Part shown: piece by piece, positions 9,639-18,538 of the stretch
How positions within the stretch are numbered: the stretch's first letter is position 1
Layout: every line of letters starts with the position of its first letter
Assembly (NCBI GenBank): GCA_964369965.1
Contig: CAYJGF010000021.1
Location: forward strand, 1 to 44,729
DNA from: CAYJBH01 sp964369965
Lineage (GTDB): Bacteria; Bacillota; Clostridia; Oscillospirales; Ruminococcaceae
Direction of reading: 5' to 3'
Length of the DNA: 44,729 bases
Made by a program: the position numbers and the translations under genes
Notes under the pieces: generated by a model
Told to the model about the DNA's origin: nothing
Databases searched by the model: none
Seen by the model: only the letters and a program-made list of their open reading frames with translations

Positions 9639-9833
9639 ACAATCATCAAAATTTAAATTTCCCATGCACAGAGACGAAACTGTCAAACCAGCTGAGTCCG
9701 GTGGCTACAAAAATAGTCTCGGGTACTGCCTGTTTAATCTCTTTTGTAGCTTTGAGTAGCAAGGCTGTGCTTTCATAAGGGTTTTAAACGGCTTCCCCCT
9801 CCCTTGCATCCTGATATCCGATGTCTTTAGTAC

Positions 9834-9869
9834 AAAAAAACAGGCTACAAAACAAAGTTTGATAGCCTG
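9834..9869 (-). terminator. Rho-independent terminator of the ispH-S1 operon
   Basis: CAGGCTA (9841-9847) pairs with TAGCCTG (9863-9869), and an A7 run at 9834-9840 becomes a U7 tract on the leftward transcript. Bases flanking the stem extend the A/U pairing. It begins 24 bp after the IspH-S1 stop, so it ends the ten-gene operon. T-rich sequence on the right flank means it may also stop rightward transcripts from the AraC-type gene. Confidence 0.85.
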
Positions 9870-9893
9870 TTTTTATCTTTTATATCAACCGTA

Positions 9894-11954
9894 TTAGGCG
9901 TCTTTAAGTTCTTCCGTAGCAGTTTCAACAGCAGGCTTGCCTGCAGGCTCGCCTGTAGGCTCGACTGTAGTCTCAACAACCGGTGCGGTCTCGACAGCCG
10001 GTGTTTCGTCAGCCGCCGGGGTTTCATTTACCTCGGGGAGCGGCAACAGCGCCTTGATGGAAAGGCTGATGCGCTTTTTAACGGAATCCAACTCGGTGAT
10101 AACGACGTTCACCATCTCGCCTATCTGAAGTGCGTCAGCAACACGGTCAACACGCTCGTGAGATATCTCGGAGATGTGAACAAGACCATCGATACCGGGC
10201 AGAACCTGAACGAATGCACCAAATTTGGTGAGTGAAACAACCGGTCCTGTGAATTTGTCGCCAAGGTTGAAAGAACCTGCAAGGCGTGTCCATGGGTTGT
10301 CCTCCTCCTTGCGGTAGCCGAGGCTTATCTTTTTGGACAGCGGATCCAACTCCTTGACATAGACCTCAATCTTTTCGTCCACCTTGAGCACATCACTCGG
10401 GTGTTTAATACGGCTCCAAGACAGCTCGGAAATGTGTACAAGACCATCCACGCCGCCGATGTCTACGAATGCGCCGTAGCTTGCAAGACTTTTGACGGTG
10501 CCTTGGCAGACGTCGCCGACCTTTGCTTTGCTCCAGAATTCGTCACGTGCCTTGTTGGCAATTTCGGCGAGAACCGCACGGATAGAACCGATAACACGGT
10601 TGCCGTTCGCCTCTAAAATCTTAAGTTTAACGGTTGACTTAACCAGACTTGCGAAGTCTTCACCGCGGCGAAGCGTTGCCTGCGATGCCGGTATAAATAC
10701 CTTTGTGCCTTTGACCATAGCAACAAGACCGCCCTTGACGACCTCACTGATATAAGCCTCGACTGCGGAACCGTCCTCCGCCGCCTGAAGCAGCAGGCTG
10801 TTGCCCTCACGCGCCTCTAAACGCTTTTTGGAGAGAAGTGCGATACCCTCGAGATCGTTGACCTGAATTACCATCAGCTCAATCTCATCGCCCTTTTGTA
10901 CGATGTCGTGCGGTTTTAGCGTAATATCGTCAGTCAATTCGTCAAGCGGAACAAAACCTGTGTGTTTGGTGCCTATATCGACGGTAATCTCTGTCGGGGC
11001 TATACCGGTGACCACTCCTTTCAGTACTTTGCCGCGGAAGATCGGATTAAAGGATGCTTCCAGCATCTCCTCAAAAGTCATTCCGTCCTCGATGATGGTT
11101 TGTTGCTTTTCTTGTTGATCGTTCATGTGTTTGATAACCTCCATTATTATATGCGACGGCGTAGACGCGCCGGCCGAAATCCCAACCCGTTCATAGTGAC
11201 CGAGTTTCAACTCCGAGAGCTCCTGCACCGTCTGCACACCTATAGAATTTGTGTAGCGTCCGGCAACATCGACCAGTTTTTTTGTGTTGGAGGAATTCTT
11301 CCCCCCGACCACGATAAAAAGGTCGCACTGTTTTGCAAGCTCCGTTACCTCCGACTGTCGTTGACAAGTCGCATTACATATTGTATCAAAAATTAAGGCG
11401 TTTGTATAGTGTTTTTTAATAAACTCTCGCATAACTAACCAATTTTCTTGCAAATAGGTAGTTTGAGCCACACAAAGTAGGGGTGTTTTCGTCGAAATGC
11501 CTAATAATTGGTGTCGAAATTGTGCAAAATCGAAAAAGATTTTAGCCTCTTTTCCATAGTGACTGACAATTCCCTGCACTTCCGGATGATTTTTGTCCCC
11601 CGCAATAAGAAATTCTCGCCCCTCATTTTTCGCCTGCTCTGCCAAAAGTGCAATGCGTCGGACATACTTGCAGGTTGCATCGTGATACAGGATATCGCGG
11701 CGCAGTATTTCGTCGTAGGTCTGTTTTGTGATACCGTGACTGCGTATGACCAGCTCGTACCCGTTTGGTAGGTCGTCGAGGTTTTCAATCTCGATAAGAC
11801 CACGCTTTATCATCGAATCCACCCACTGTGGGTTGTGGATAAGCGGACCGAGCGTCGCCACCCGTCTCCCCTCACTCACCAGTCGTTCGGTAAGGGTCAC
11901 AGCGTTGGCTACACCGAAGCAAAACCCGGCGCTCTTCGCCACCTTAACGCTCAT
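9894..11954 (-). CDS. ispH: IspH-ribosomal S1 fusion (HMBPP reductase plus four S1 domains)
   Basis: Residues 1-280 are 4-hydroxy-3-methylbut-2-enyl diphosphate reductase, the last enzyme of the MEP isoprenoid pathway. Its three cluster-binding cysteines are in SAGFCFGVAN, DATCKYV and ICNATC. Residues about 300-635 hold four S1 RNA-binding repeats, including GTVKSLASYGAFVDIGGVDG and a second GAFVQVLPGIDGLVHIS copy. The tail of about 45 residues is Pro/Thr/Glu/Ala-rich and encoded by short repeats. The IspH-S1 fusion is well known in Clostridia. The ATG at 11954 is preferred: GAGGAG lies 7 bp upstream, while an in-frame TTG at 11960 is only 1 bp from it. The start overlaps plsC by 11 bp. A terminator follows. 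Confidence 0.95.
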   Translation of the reverse strand: MSVKVAKSAGFCFGVANAVTLTERLVSEGRRVATLGPLIHNPQWVDSMIKRGLIEIENLDDLPNGYELVIRSHGITKQTYDEILRRDILYHDATCKYVRRIALLAEQAKNEGREFLIAGDKNHPEVQGIVSHYGKEAKIFFDFAQFRHQLLGISTKTPLLCVAQTTYLQENWLVMREFIKKHYTNALIFDTICNATCQRQSEVTELAKQCDLFIVVGGKNSSNTKKLVDVAGRYTNSIGVQTVQELSELKLGHYERVGISAGASTPSHIIMEVIKHMNDQQEKQQTIIEDGMTFEEMLEASFNPIFRGKVLKGVVTGIAPTEITVDIGTKHTGFVPLDELTDDITLKPHDIVQKGDEIELMVIQVNDLEGIALLSKKRLEAREGNSLLLQAAEDGSAVEAYISEVVKGGLVAMVKGTKVFIPASQATLRRGEDFASLVKSTVKLKILEANGNRVIGSIRAVLAEIANKARDEFWSKAKVGDVCQGTVKSLASYGAFVDIGGVDGLVHISELSWSRIKHPSDVLKVDEKIEVYVKELDPLSKKISLGYRKEEDNPWTRLAGSFNLGDKFTGPVVSLTKFGAFVQVLPGIDGLVHISEISHERVDRVADALQIGEMVNVVITELDSVKKRISLSIKALLPLPEVNETPAADETPAVETAPVVETTVEPTGEPAGKPAVETATEELKDA

Positions 11955-12552
11955 TCGCAAGCTCCTCTAAACTCTGTCGCAACAGCTGTTTTGCCGCGCG
12001 GAACGAGCGTTTATCCTCCACATTCATTCCGAGTTTTTCGGGGGTGAGCGGCTCACCGTATCTTATATTAACCCTGCCGAAAAGGCGCAGTTTGTTGTTA
12101 TCCCCATATGATATGTGGCAGGGAAGTATGGTCGCGTCTGCCGCCGCCGCTATAAATAGCGCACCCGATTTGAGCGGTTGCAGGTTGCCGTCCTTACTGC
12201 GCGTCCCCTCGGGGAAAAGCAGGAGGGGGCTACCGTTTTTAAGGCGATCCTGTAGAATACCCAGTGTATCGGAATCCCCCTTGCCACGTTCGATGGGAAT
12301 GACCTGCAGTTTGCCCAAAAACCATTTTGTAAAGAAGTTTTTCATCAACTCCGCCTTTGCCATGATATAAAGGCGTTTTTTGGCAAATCGTTGCACCGCG
12401 ACAAACACCGGGTCCAGCAGGTGGACGTGGTTCGGGCAAATAATAAACCTGGTCCCCTCGCATTTTTGTAGGTTCTCCCTTCCGAACTGCTTAACCCGGA
12501 AAAATATTTTTGTTATCCACATTGCAAGGGTGAAAATTATCCAGTAAAACAT
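11944..12552 (-). CDS. plsC: 1-acyl-sn-glycerol-3-phosphate acyltransferase
   Basis: A 202-residue membrane-associated acyltransferase that adds the second fatty acid in phosphatidic-acid synthesis. An N-terminal hydrophobic segment precedes the catalytic CPNHVHLLDP motif (NHxxxxD) near residue 40, and the second motif LLFPEGTRS near residue 115 binds glycerol phosphate. Length matches the bacterial PlsC family. It sits between cmk (5 bp upstream) and ispH-S1 (overlapping), an order common in Clostridia. Its ribosome site GGGGGGAA lies inside the end of cmk, so the two are probably translated together. Confidence 0.92.
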   Translation of the reverse strand: MFYWIIFTLAMWITKIFFRVKQFGRENLQKCEGTRFIICPNHVHLLDPVFVAVQRFAKKRLYIMAKAELMKNFFTKWFLGKLQVIPIERGKGDSDTLGILQDRLKNGSPLLLFPEGTRSKDGNLQPLKSGALFIAAAADATILPCHISYGDNNKLRLFGRVNIRYGEPLTPEKLGMNVEDKRSFRAAKQLLRQSLEELANER

Positions 12553-12557
12553 GCTTT

Positions 12558-13220
12558 TTATCTGTTCCCCCCTTTAATTAAATCGCTGATTATCTTCACC
12601 GTCTCGTCAAATGTATAGTCGGTGCTGTTGACGCTCACCGCGTCGTCGGCAGGTTTTAACGGCGCAATATCACGACCCGAGTCCTGTGCATCACGCGCGA
12701 GGACATCGCGATAGACGGTATCAAAATCCGCTTTCTCTCCCTTTTCTTCAAGTTGTAGAACACGTCGTCTTGCACGCTCGTCGGCATCTGCGGTTAGAAA
12801 TATTTTAAGCTCGGCATCGGGGAGAATGACAGTGCCGATGTCGCGACCGTCCATTATCACGTTGTTTTTGTTCGCTATGTCGCGCTGTGTGTTCAATAAA
12901 AACTGTCGCACCTTTGCATATTTTGACACATCGGACGCCGCCATCGACATCTGTTCTGTCCGCAGAAAGGGTGTACAGTCCTCACCGTTCGCGAGCACCA
13001 GCTGTGCGCCGTCACGGTAGGCAAGCTCTATCTTCAATCCGTCAAGCAGTGCACAAACACCGCCCTCGTCCTTGGGGTCAACCCCTTTTGTAATTGCATA
13101 ATGACCGATGGCACGGTAGAGCGCACCGGTGTCGACATATATGTACCCGAATTCAGCGGCAAGGCTTTTTGCTATACTGCTCTTGCCTGCGCCGGACGGT
13201 CCGTCTATTGCTATCTGCAT
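12558..13220 (-). CDS. cmk: Cytidylate kinase
   Basis: This 220-residue enzyme phosphorylates CMP and dCMP using ATP. It has the P-loop IAIDGPSGAGKSSIAKSLA at the N-terminus, followed by YVDTGALYRAIG, the MDGRDIGTVILPDA segment and the RRRVLQLEEKGEK lid, all standard for Cmk. Length is normal. It follows the HI0933-type flavoprotein by 18 bp and precedes plsC by 5 bp. The ATG at 13220 has an AAGGAG site. Confidence 0.95.
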   Translation of the reverse strand: MQIAIDGPSGAGKSSIAKSLAAEFGYIYVDTGALYRAIGHYAITKGVDPKDEGGVCALLDGLKIELAYRDGAQLVLANGEDCTPFLRTEQMSMAASDVSKYAKVRQFLLNTQRDIANKNNVIMDGRDIGTVILPDAELKIFLTADADERARRRVLQLEEKGEKADFDTVYRDVLARDAQDSGRDIAPLKPADDAVSVNSTDYTFDETVKIISDLIKGGNR

Positions 13221-13238
13221 TAAAGCTCCTTATCTGTG

Positions 13239-14459
13239 TTATGTATATATCGCATTCGCCGCCGCATTTGCGGTGCAAAAGGCTATGTGTAGGTTAAAAC
13301 CTCCGGTCACCGCCGAGACATCGAGCAGTTCGCCGACAATGTAAAGATTTTTGACCAGCTTTGACTCCATCGTCTTGGGGTTAACCTCATCAAGGCTCAC
13401 TCCCCCCTCGGTGATGACCGCGTGTTTCATGCCGTCGGTGCCGTCTATCTCAACTCGAAAATCCTTTAACAGCGTGATCAGCTCCTGCCGTTTGGCTCGG
13501 GTTATTCCGTTCGCCTGCATCGTGATGTCTATCCCCCACCGCGAGAGCATTATCGGTATCAGTTTTTTGGGGAGGAGTGCATCGAGCGCTTTGCCTGCTG
13601 ATTTTGCTCCGAGTTTTATTATATCCTCGTCTATCCTCGCCGAGAGTGTCTGCTCGTCCAACGCCGGTTTGAAGTCTATCGAGACATATGCGTGGCGGTA
13701 TTTTTGGGGCAGTTCACAGCTCGCCGAGAGTATCAGCGGTCCCGACACGCCGAAGTGGGTGAAAAGCATTTCCCCCTGCTCCTTAAAAACCTGTTTGTCA
13801 TTTACAAAAAGCGTTGCCGAGACATTTTTGAGCGACAGACCCATCAGCTCGGCGCAAGTTTTATCCGGTGAGCGCAGTCCGACAAGCGAGGGTCGGGTCG
13901 GCTGTATCCTATGCCCGAGTGATTTGAGCAGTCGATGCCCATCGCCGGTACTGCCGGTGCCGGGGTAGGAAAGACCGCCGGTGGCGATAATCACGGCGTC
14001 GGCGGATATCTTCTCGCCGGTTTTAAGCTCTACACCCCGCGCACCTGCGTTTTCTACAATCAATTTTGAAACGTCGCACCCACAGCGTATATTCACGCCC
14101 TCACACATCTTCAACAGTGTGGCAAGCACGTCCTTTGAGCGATCGGATTGGGGGAAAACCCTATTGCCACGTTCCGTCTTTAAGGCAAGACCCTCCTGCT
14201 CGAACATCTCCATAAGCTCGGTGGGCGGCAGACGATAGAGGGAGGAATAGAGGAACTTAGCACCGCATTTAACATGGTTTAAAAACTCCTCCGATGTACA
14301 GTTGTTGGTGAGGTTGCACCGCCCTTTACCGGTTATAAGCAGTTTGCGACCGACCGAGGGCATCTTTTCAAGCAGGGTGACATCGTGCCCCTCTCGACAG
14401 GCGGACGCGGCGGCAAAAAGCCCTGCCGCGCCACCGCCGATTATAATTATATCAGCCAT
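13239..14459 (-). CDS. HI0933/YhiN-family flavoprotein (NAD(P)/FAD-dependent oxidoreductase)
   Basis: The N-terminus MADIIIIGGGAAGLFAAASA is a Rossmann dinucleotide-binding motif for FAD. Next come KMPSVGRKLLITGKGRCNLT, the hallmark of the HI0933/YhiN (BaiN-like) family, and IIATGGLSYPGTGSTGDGH. The C-terminus GGFNLHIAFCTANAAANA closes the FAD site. The length, 406 residues, is typical. The start at 14459 is chosen because it begins exactly at the Rossmann strand; a longer frame adds 13 residues of doubtful sequence lying in the upstream gene. The family's substrate is mostly unknown; some members reduce bile-acid intermediates. It overlaps the YhfC-type gene by 8 bp. Confidence 0.9.
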   Translation of the reverse strand: MADIIIIGGGAAGLFAAASACREGHDVTLLEKMPSVGRKLLITGKGRCNLTNNCTSEEFLNHVKCGAKFLYSSLYRLPPTELMEMFEQEGLALKTERGNRVFPQSDRSKDVLATLLKMCEGVNIRCGCDVSKLIVENAGARGVELKTGEKISADAVIIATGGLSYPGTGSTGDGHRLLKSLGHRIQPTRPSLVGLRSPDKTCAELMGLSLKNVSATLFVNDKQVFKEQGEMLFTHFGVSGPLILSASCELPQKYRHAYVSIDFKPALDEQTLSARIDEDIIKLGAKSAGKALDALLPKKLIPIMLSRWGIDITMQANGITRAKRQELITLLKDFRVEIDGTDGMKHAVITEGGVSLDEVNPKTMESKLVKNLYIVGELLDVSAVTGGFNLHIAFCTANAAANAIYT

Positions 14460-15261
14460 CCTGCACCATATCTGTCGGCAAATCTGCCTCTTTATCAAAA
14501 TATTGCCTTGATTTTATGAGCACCGCAACCGCGGCAACCGTGAAGAGGAGCACAAACAACTCAATAAAGATTACACTCACCCCGTTTTGAGAGAGGATGA
14601 CCGAAACGGTGTCGAGCAGGGTGTGTGCAAGCACCGCGACAACAACCGCCGTGATAAGTCTACCTTTATAAAAGCCGATACAGATGATGGTGGACAGCGC
14701 CATGTGGATAGGCACGACCATCACCCTTTCAAGACCTGCTATTAAAAACAGATACGGCTCGGTGACAGCAAAGGTGGTTATTATGCTCTCGGCAGTCTGT
14801 TCGTCGCCGAGCAGGGTAGTGAGTGCACCCACACCCCCTATATTATACATTACAACAATTATCAGGTTGTTAATATAAGCAAGCCCCGTGATATAGATTG
14901 CCTCAAACGCGCCGTGACCGTATCCTGCGCCGAGTGCTATGTTATAACTCAGCCGCTTTTTGAGCAGTAGGAACACAAGCACGCGCCCTGCCGTCTCAAA
15001 CAGGGCGGCGGTGGTGCCGAGTGTCAGTGCATAGACCGTGGGGTTATTCTCGGCAAAGGTGATAAACCACCCCTGTGTGCTGAGCAGTTGCAGTGCCGGT
15101 ATTCTTATTATCACTTGTGGCAGATAAAACCCGAGCATACCCACGATAATTGGCATGGATATCCCCTTGACCTTTAATGCCCAGACCAACCAGATGATTA
15201 GCGGCAGGATAACGGTGACAAACAGGGTGATGACCACAAATATGACCGTAATGATTGGCAT
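14452..15261 (-). CDS. YhfC-family intramembrane protease-like protein
   Basis: This protein of about 269 residues is nearly all membrane, with seven or so hydrophobic segments. The motifs ALFETAGRV and GAGYGHGAFEAIYITG match the YhfC family (DUF2324), classed as putative glutamic-type intramembrane proteases, where the Glu/His/Arg residues are thought to form the active site. The ATG at 15261 is preferred because GAGG lies 5 bp upstream; a GTG at 15267 would instead overlap the thioesterase stop as GTGA. The substrate is unknown. It sits mid-operon between a CoA thioesterase and a flavoprotein, which gives no clear hint of its role. Confidence 0.85.
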   Translation of the reverse strand: MPIITVIFVVITLFVTVILPLIIWLVWALKVKGISMPIIVGMLGFYLPQVIIRIPALQLLSTQGWFITFAENNPTVYALTLGTTAALFETAGRVLVFLLLKKRLSYNIALGAGYGHGAFEAIYITGLAYINNLIIVVMYNIGGVGALTTLLGDEQTAESIITTFAVTEPYLFLIAGLERVMVVPIHMALSTIICIGFYKGRLITAVVVAVLAHTLLDTVSVILSQNGVSVIFIELFVLLFTVAAVAVLIKSRQYFDKEADLPTDMVQDG

Positions 15262-15263
15262 TA

Positions 15264-15632
15264 TCACCTCAATCTTGACATGAATTTATCTGCGTTTACC
15301 GCGACACGGACATGCTCGCCCTCGCCTATCACCTGTTCGCCCACGAACGCCTTGACCACAAAACAAAACTGCCTGCCGTCGCGATGTTTTAATTCGGCGC
15401 TCGCCGTGACGCTCACACCCATAGGGGTAGGCGCAAGATGCTTGATGTTCAGCTCACAGCCGACCGTCGTCTCCCCCTCGTTTAAAAGAGGTTTCGCGCA
15501 CTCCATCGCCGCGCGTTCCATCAGCGCCGCCATGGACGGGGTGGAGTAGACCGCGAGGTCACCGCTGCCGAGTGCTATCGCCGTGTTTTGCTCGGTAACT
15601 GTCTGTGATACCTCTTTGTAGTGCCTCGTCAT
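15264..15632 (-). CDS. Hotdog-fold acyl-CoA thioesterase (FlK-like)
   Basis: A 122-residue single hotdog domain close to the fluoroacetyl-CoA thioesterase FlK group: STPSMAALMERAA (Thr/Ser and Glu of the active-site helix), TTVGCELNIKHLAPTPMG and GEGEHVRVAV at the end. It should hydrolyse a small acyl-CoA in the cytoplasm. It overlaps iorB by 4 bp (ATGA), so the two are translationally coupled. Because IorAB makes arylacetyl-CoA, an aryl- or acyl-acetyl-CoA is the likely substrate. That assignment is an inference from gene order. Confidence 0.87.
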   Translation of the reverse strand: MTRHYKEVSQTVTEQNTAIALGSGDLAVYSTPSMAALMERAAMECAKPLLNEGETTVGCELNIKHLAPTPMGVSVTASAELKHRDGRQFCFVVKAFVGEQVIGEGEHVRVAVNADKFMSRLR

Positions 15633-16204
15633 ACCGCCATCTCCCGACCGGCGTTAAATGCGGCGAGGTTCATCTCCACAAAACGTGGCGGCACCATGGA
15701 GGATACAACACTCTCCCAGTCGACACTATCCAGCCCGAGCACCTTTATCAGCGCGCCGAGCAGGACTATGTTTTGCGCCTTGATATTGCCGAGCTCGGTC
15801 GCCTTTTTTGCCGCCTCTACTATCTTAATGCTGTCGACAAGCCCCTTAACCTCGTCCAAAACCTCGCTCGGGTACTCGCTAAATCCGCACAGCACCGACA
15901 TGGGCAGAATTTCACGGGAGTCGGTGATTATCTTGCCCCCCTTTTTCAAAAAGGGCAGTGCACGCGCCGTCTCGGATTTTTCAAACGATATTATAATGTC
16001 CGCTTCACCGGCGGCGATGTTGGGGGAGGCTACCTTTTCGCCGTATTTTATCTGGGTGGTGACACTGCCGCCGCGTTGGCTCATGCCGTGGATTTCACTC
16101 ATCTTAACATCGTGACCCATCTCGATAAGCCCTGCCGCGAGCACCTTGCTGATGAGAATAATTCCCTGACCGCCGACACCCACCAGTAGTATTGAGTTTG
16201 TCAT
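15629..16204 (-). CDS. iorB: Indolepyruvate:ferredoxin oxidoreductase, beta subunit
   Basis: A 191-residue gamma-type domain of the 2-oxoacid:ferredoxin oxidoreductase family, starting SILLVGVGGQGIILISKVLA and containing EIHGMSQRGGSVTTQIKYG, both standard IorB motifs. It pairs with IorA to convert aryl 2-oxoacids (indolepyruvate, phenylpyruvate) plus CoA to arylacetyl-CoA, CO2 and reduced ferredoxin. The iorA gene lies 20 bp upstream. An AGAAAGGAAG ribosome site precedes the ATG. Confidence 0.94.
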   Translation of the reverse strand: MTNSILLVGVGGQGIILISKVLAAGLIEMGHDVKMSEIHGMSQRGGSVTTQIKYGEKVASPNIAAGEADIIISFEKSETARALPFLKKGGKIITDSREILPMSVLCGFSEYPSEVLDEVKGLVDSIKIVEAAKKATELGNIKAQNIVLLGALIKVLGLDSVDWESVVSSMVPPRFVEMNLAAFNAGREMAV

Positions 16205-16224
16205 GTAGACACTTCCTTTCTATA

Positions 16225-18009
16225 TTATCCGTTAACCTTTTCTATAGCGCCGAATTTACACAGCTCCATACAAAGACCGCACTGTGTGCAGGAGGCAGGG
16301 TCTTGCACGGTCGCTTTGCCGTCCACAAACGCCATAGCAGGACATGCCATGCGCATACAGATCTTACAGCCGGTGCATTTCTCCGAGTTTATCTTGCAGG
16401 ATTTGCCGGCGTTCTCACGCGCAATCTCCTTGATAAGTATACAGGGACGTTTTGTCACTATTACAAACGGTCCGTCCGCGTCGATGCCGTCCTTGAGTGC
16501 ATTTGTCATGGCTTTTATGTCGAGAGGGTCGACGACGCGCAGGCTATCCTCCTTGATGCCTATCGCCTTTATCATGCCGACAATGTCTATCGCCGGTTTT
16601 TCCTCACCCATGACGTTCCTGCCGTTTGCCGGATTGAGTTGGTGACCGGTCATGGCGGTGATGGAGTTATCAAGCACAACCGCTATGACATTCGCCTTTG
16701 CGCAGACGATATCGACAAGCCCCGTCAAACCGGAGTGGAAGAAGGTGGAGTCGCCGAGCGTGCCGATGACCTTGCGTGCATCGCCTTGCGCCTTTAAAGC
16801 CTCGGCCATGCCGATGGTCATGCTAAAGCCACCGCCCATACAAACGCAGGTGTCAAGACCGCCGAGAGGTGGCGCGGCGCCGAGGGTGTAACAGCCGATG
16901 TCCGCGACCGAGACAAGTTTGTCCCTCATGCGTGACATGGCATAATAATATCCACGGTGGGGGCAACCGGCGCAAAGGACAGGGGGGCGGGCCGGCATCT
17001 CTTTTTCGGTGGTGACAAAGGGGGTAGTCTCACCCAAAAGCGCAGTACGGATTATGTTGGCATTAAGCTCCCCTTGTATTGTTATCTTCTCCTTGCCAAT
17101 GCAATTCGCAAAGCCGAGCGAGCGCACAGCATTTTCAAGATACGGGTCATTCTCTTCTATAATATATAGGGTATCATAATTCTTTGCAAAGTCGGCGATG
17201 AGTTTTTTCGGCAGTGGGTATGTAAGACCGAGTTTGAGGTAGTCCGCAGTGTCGCCAAAAACCTCCTTTGAGTGCTGATAGCATATGCCGGAGGTGATGA
17301 CGCCTATCTTCGCGCCGTTTTTCTCCACCCGATTTATCGGACATGAGTTGCCGTACTCCTCCATCTCGAGCAGCATCTTTTCACGAAAGACGTGGCGAAC
17401 GCGTGCATTTGCCGGCAACATAACGTTTTTCGAAGGATTTTTCTCATACGGCTTTATCGGCACATTCTCACGCTCTGTTAGCTCCACTAAACTTTTGCTG
17501 TGGCAAATCCTCGTGGTCATTCTTATCATGACAGGGGTGTCATATTTTTCCGACAGTTCGAATGCGAGCTTGGTGAAGTCCTTTGTCTCCTGCGAGTCGG
17601 ACGGCTCTAACATCGCAATTTTGGAGTGGGGGGCATAGTTGCGGTTGTCCTGCTCGTTTTGGGAGCTGTGACAGCCGGGGTCGTCGGCACTGACAAAGAC
17701 AAGACCACCGCCCACACCGATATAAGCCATGCTGAAAATGGGGTCGGCGGCGACGTTCATGCCGACGTGTTTAAAGGCACAAAAGGAGCGCGCACCACCG
17801 ATACTCGCGCCGGAGGCAATCTCAAACGCAACCTTTTCGTTACATGCCCATTGAGAATAGATATCCTCACTGTATTTGTCCGCTATGTTTTCCAAAATTT
17901 CGGTGCTGGGTGTGCCGGGGTAGGCGGCGGCGACGGTGCACCCTGCCTCATAAACCGCTCTCGCCACCGCCTCATCACCGGTGAGGAGCTGTTTTTTAAC
18001 TTCACTCAT
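16225..18009 (-). CDS. iorA: Indolepyruvate:ferredoxin oxidoreductase, alpha subunit
   Basis: The larger subunit, 594 residues. The N-terminal pyrimidine domain starts LLTGDEAVARAVYEAG with AAYPGTPSTEI; the TPP-binding domain has CAGCPHRGYYYAM near residue 350 and GDSTFFHSGLTGLVD. The C-terminus carries two 4Fe-4S motifs, CTGCKICMRMACP and CTQCGLCMELCKFGAIEKV. The enzyme is oxygen-sensitive and typical of anaerobes fermenting aromatic amino acids. The ATG at 18009 is chosen over one at 18018 because AAAGGA lies 8 bp before the former and touches the latter. It follows the cyclophilin gene by 33 bp. Confidence 0.95.
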   Translation of the reverse strand: MSEVKKQLLTGDEAVARAVYEAGCTVAAAYPGTPSTEILENIADKYSEDIYSQWACNEKVAFEIASGASIGGARSFCAFKHVGMNVAADPIFSMAYIGVGGGLVFVSADDPGCHSSQNEQDNRNYAPHSKIAMLEPSDSQETKDFTKLAFELSEKYDTPVMIRMTTRICHSKSLVELTERENVPIKPYEKNPSKNVMLPANARVRHVFREKMLLEMEEYGNSCPINRVEKNGAKIGVITSGICYQHSKEVFGDTADYLKLGLTYPLPKKLIADFAKNYDTLYIIEENDPYLENAVRSLGFANCIGKEKITIQGELNANIIRTALLGETTPFVTTEKEMPARPPVLCAGCPHRGYYYAMSRMRDKLVSVADIGCYTLGAAPPLGGLDTCVCMGGGFSMTIGMAEALKAQGDARKVIGTLGDSTFFHSGLTGLVDIVCAKANVIAVVLDNSITAMTGHQLNPANGRNVMGEEKPAIDIVGMIKAIGIKEDSLRVVDPLDIKAMTNALKDGIDADGPFVIVTKRPCILIKEIARENAGKSCKINSEKCTGCKICMRMACPAMAFVDGKATVQDPASCTQCGLCMELCKFGAIEKVNG

Positions 18010-18042
18010 TTTCAACATCCTTTCACTGTGGTTGTGTTCAAA

Positions 18043-18519
18043 CTATTCTACACGTATGCTTTTCATAATCATCGGAGTTTTCGGTCGATCACCGCGGTCG
18101 GTGGATACGCTCGCAATCTCATCCACCGTCTCTATCCCCTCGGTCACCTTACCGAAAGCCGCATAGTCGCCGTCAAGGTGCGGTGAATCCTCATGCATGA
18201 TAAAAAATTGACTGCCGGCGGAGTCGGGGTGCCCACTTCGCGCCATGCTTATAACACCGCGAGTGTGTTTTATCGGATTTTTAATGCCGTTGGAGGCAAA
18301 CTCCCCCTTGATTTTATAGCCCGGTCCACCCATGCCGGTGCCGTCGGGACAACCGCCCTGTATCATAAATCCGGGTATCACACGGTGAAAGCAAAGACCA
18401 TCATAGTAGCCGTCGTTCGCAAGTTTTTCGAAGTTTTGGGTCGAGATGGGCGCGACGCTGTCGTCCAAAGACAGTTTTATAACTCCTCCGTTTTCCATGG
18501 TGATTGTGGCTGTTTTCAT
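18043..18519 (-). CDS. Peptidyl-prolyl cis-trans isomerase, cyclophilin type
   Basis: This 158-residue single-domain cyclophilin isomerises Xaa-Pro bonds. Recognisable segments are YDGLCFHRVIPGFMIQGG (the catalytic FHR), GTGMGGPGYKIKGEF, GVISMARSGHPDSAGSQFFI and the closing IASVSTDRGDRPKTPMII. There is no signal peptide, so it is cytoplasmic. It lies 19 bp after the small Cys-rich gene and precedes iorA. Confidence 0.94.
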   Translation of the reverse strand: MKTATITMENGGVIKLSLDDSVAPISTQNFEKLANDGYYDGLCFHRVIPGFMIQGGCPDGTGMGGPGYKIKGEFASNGIKNPIKHTRGVISMARSGHPDSAGSQFFIMHEDSPHLDGDYAAFGKVTEGIETVDEIASVSTDRGDRPKTPMIMKSIRVE

Positions 18520-18538
18520 AAGTTAAATCCTTTCGAGT

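Noticed and set aside
9702..9750. Inverted repeat GCTACAAAA/TTTTGTAGC after the AraC-type gene
   Set aside because: The 29-nt loop and absence of a U tract make it a weak terminator; the clear one in this gap is at 9834-9869.
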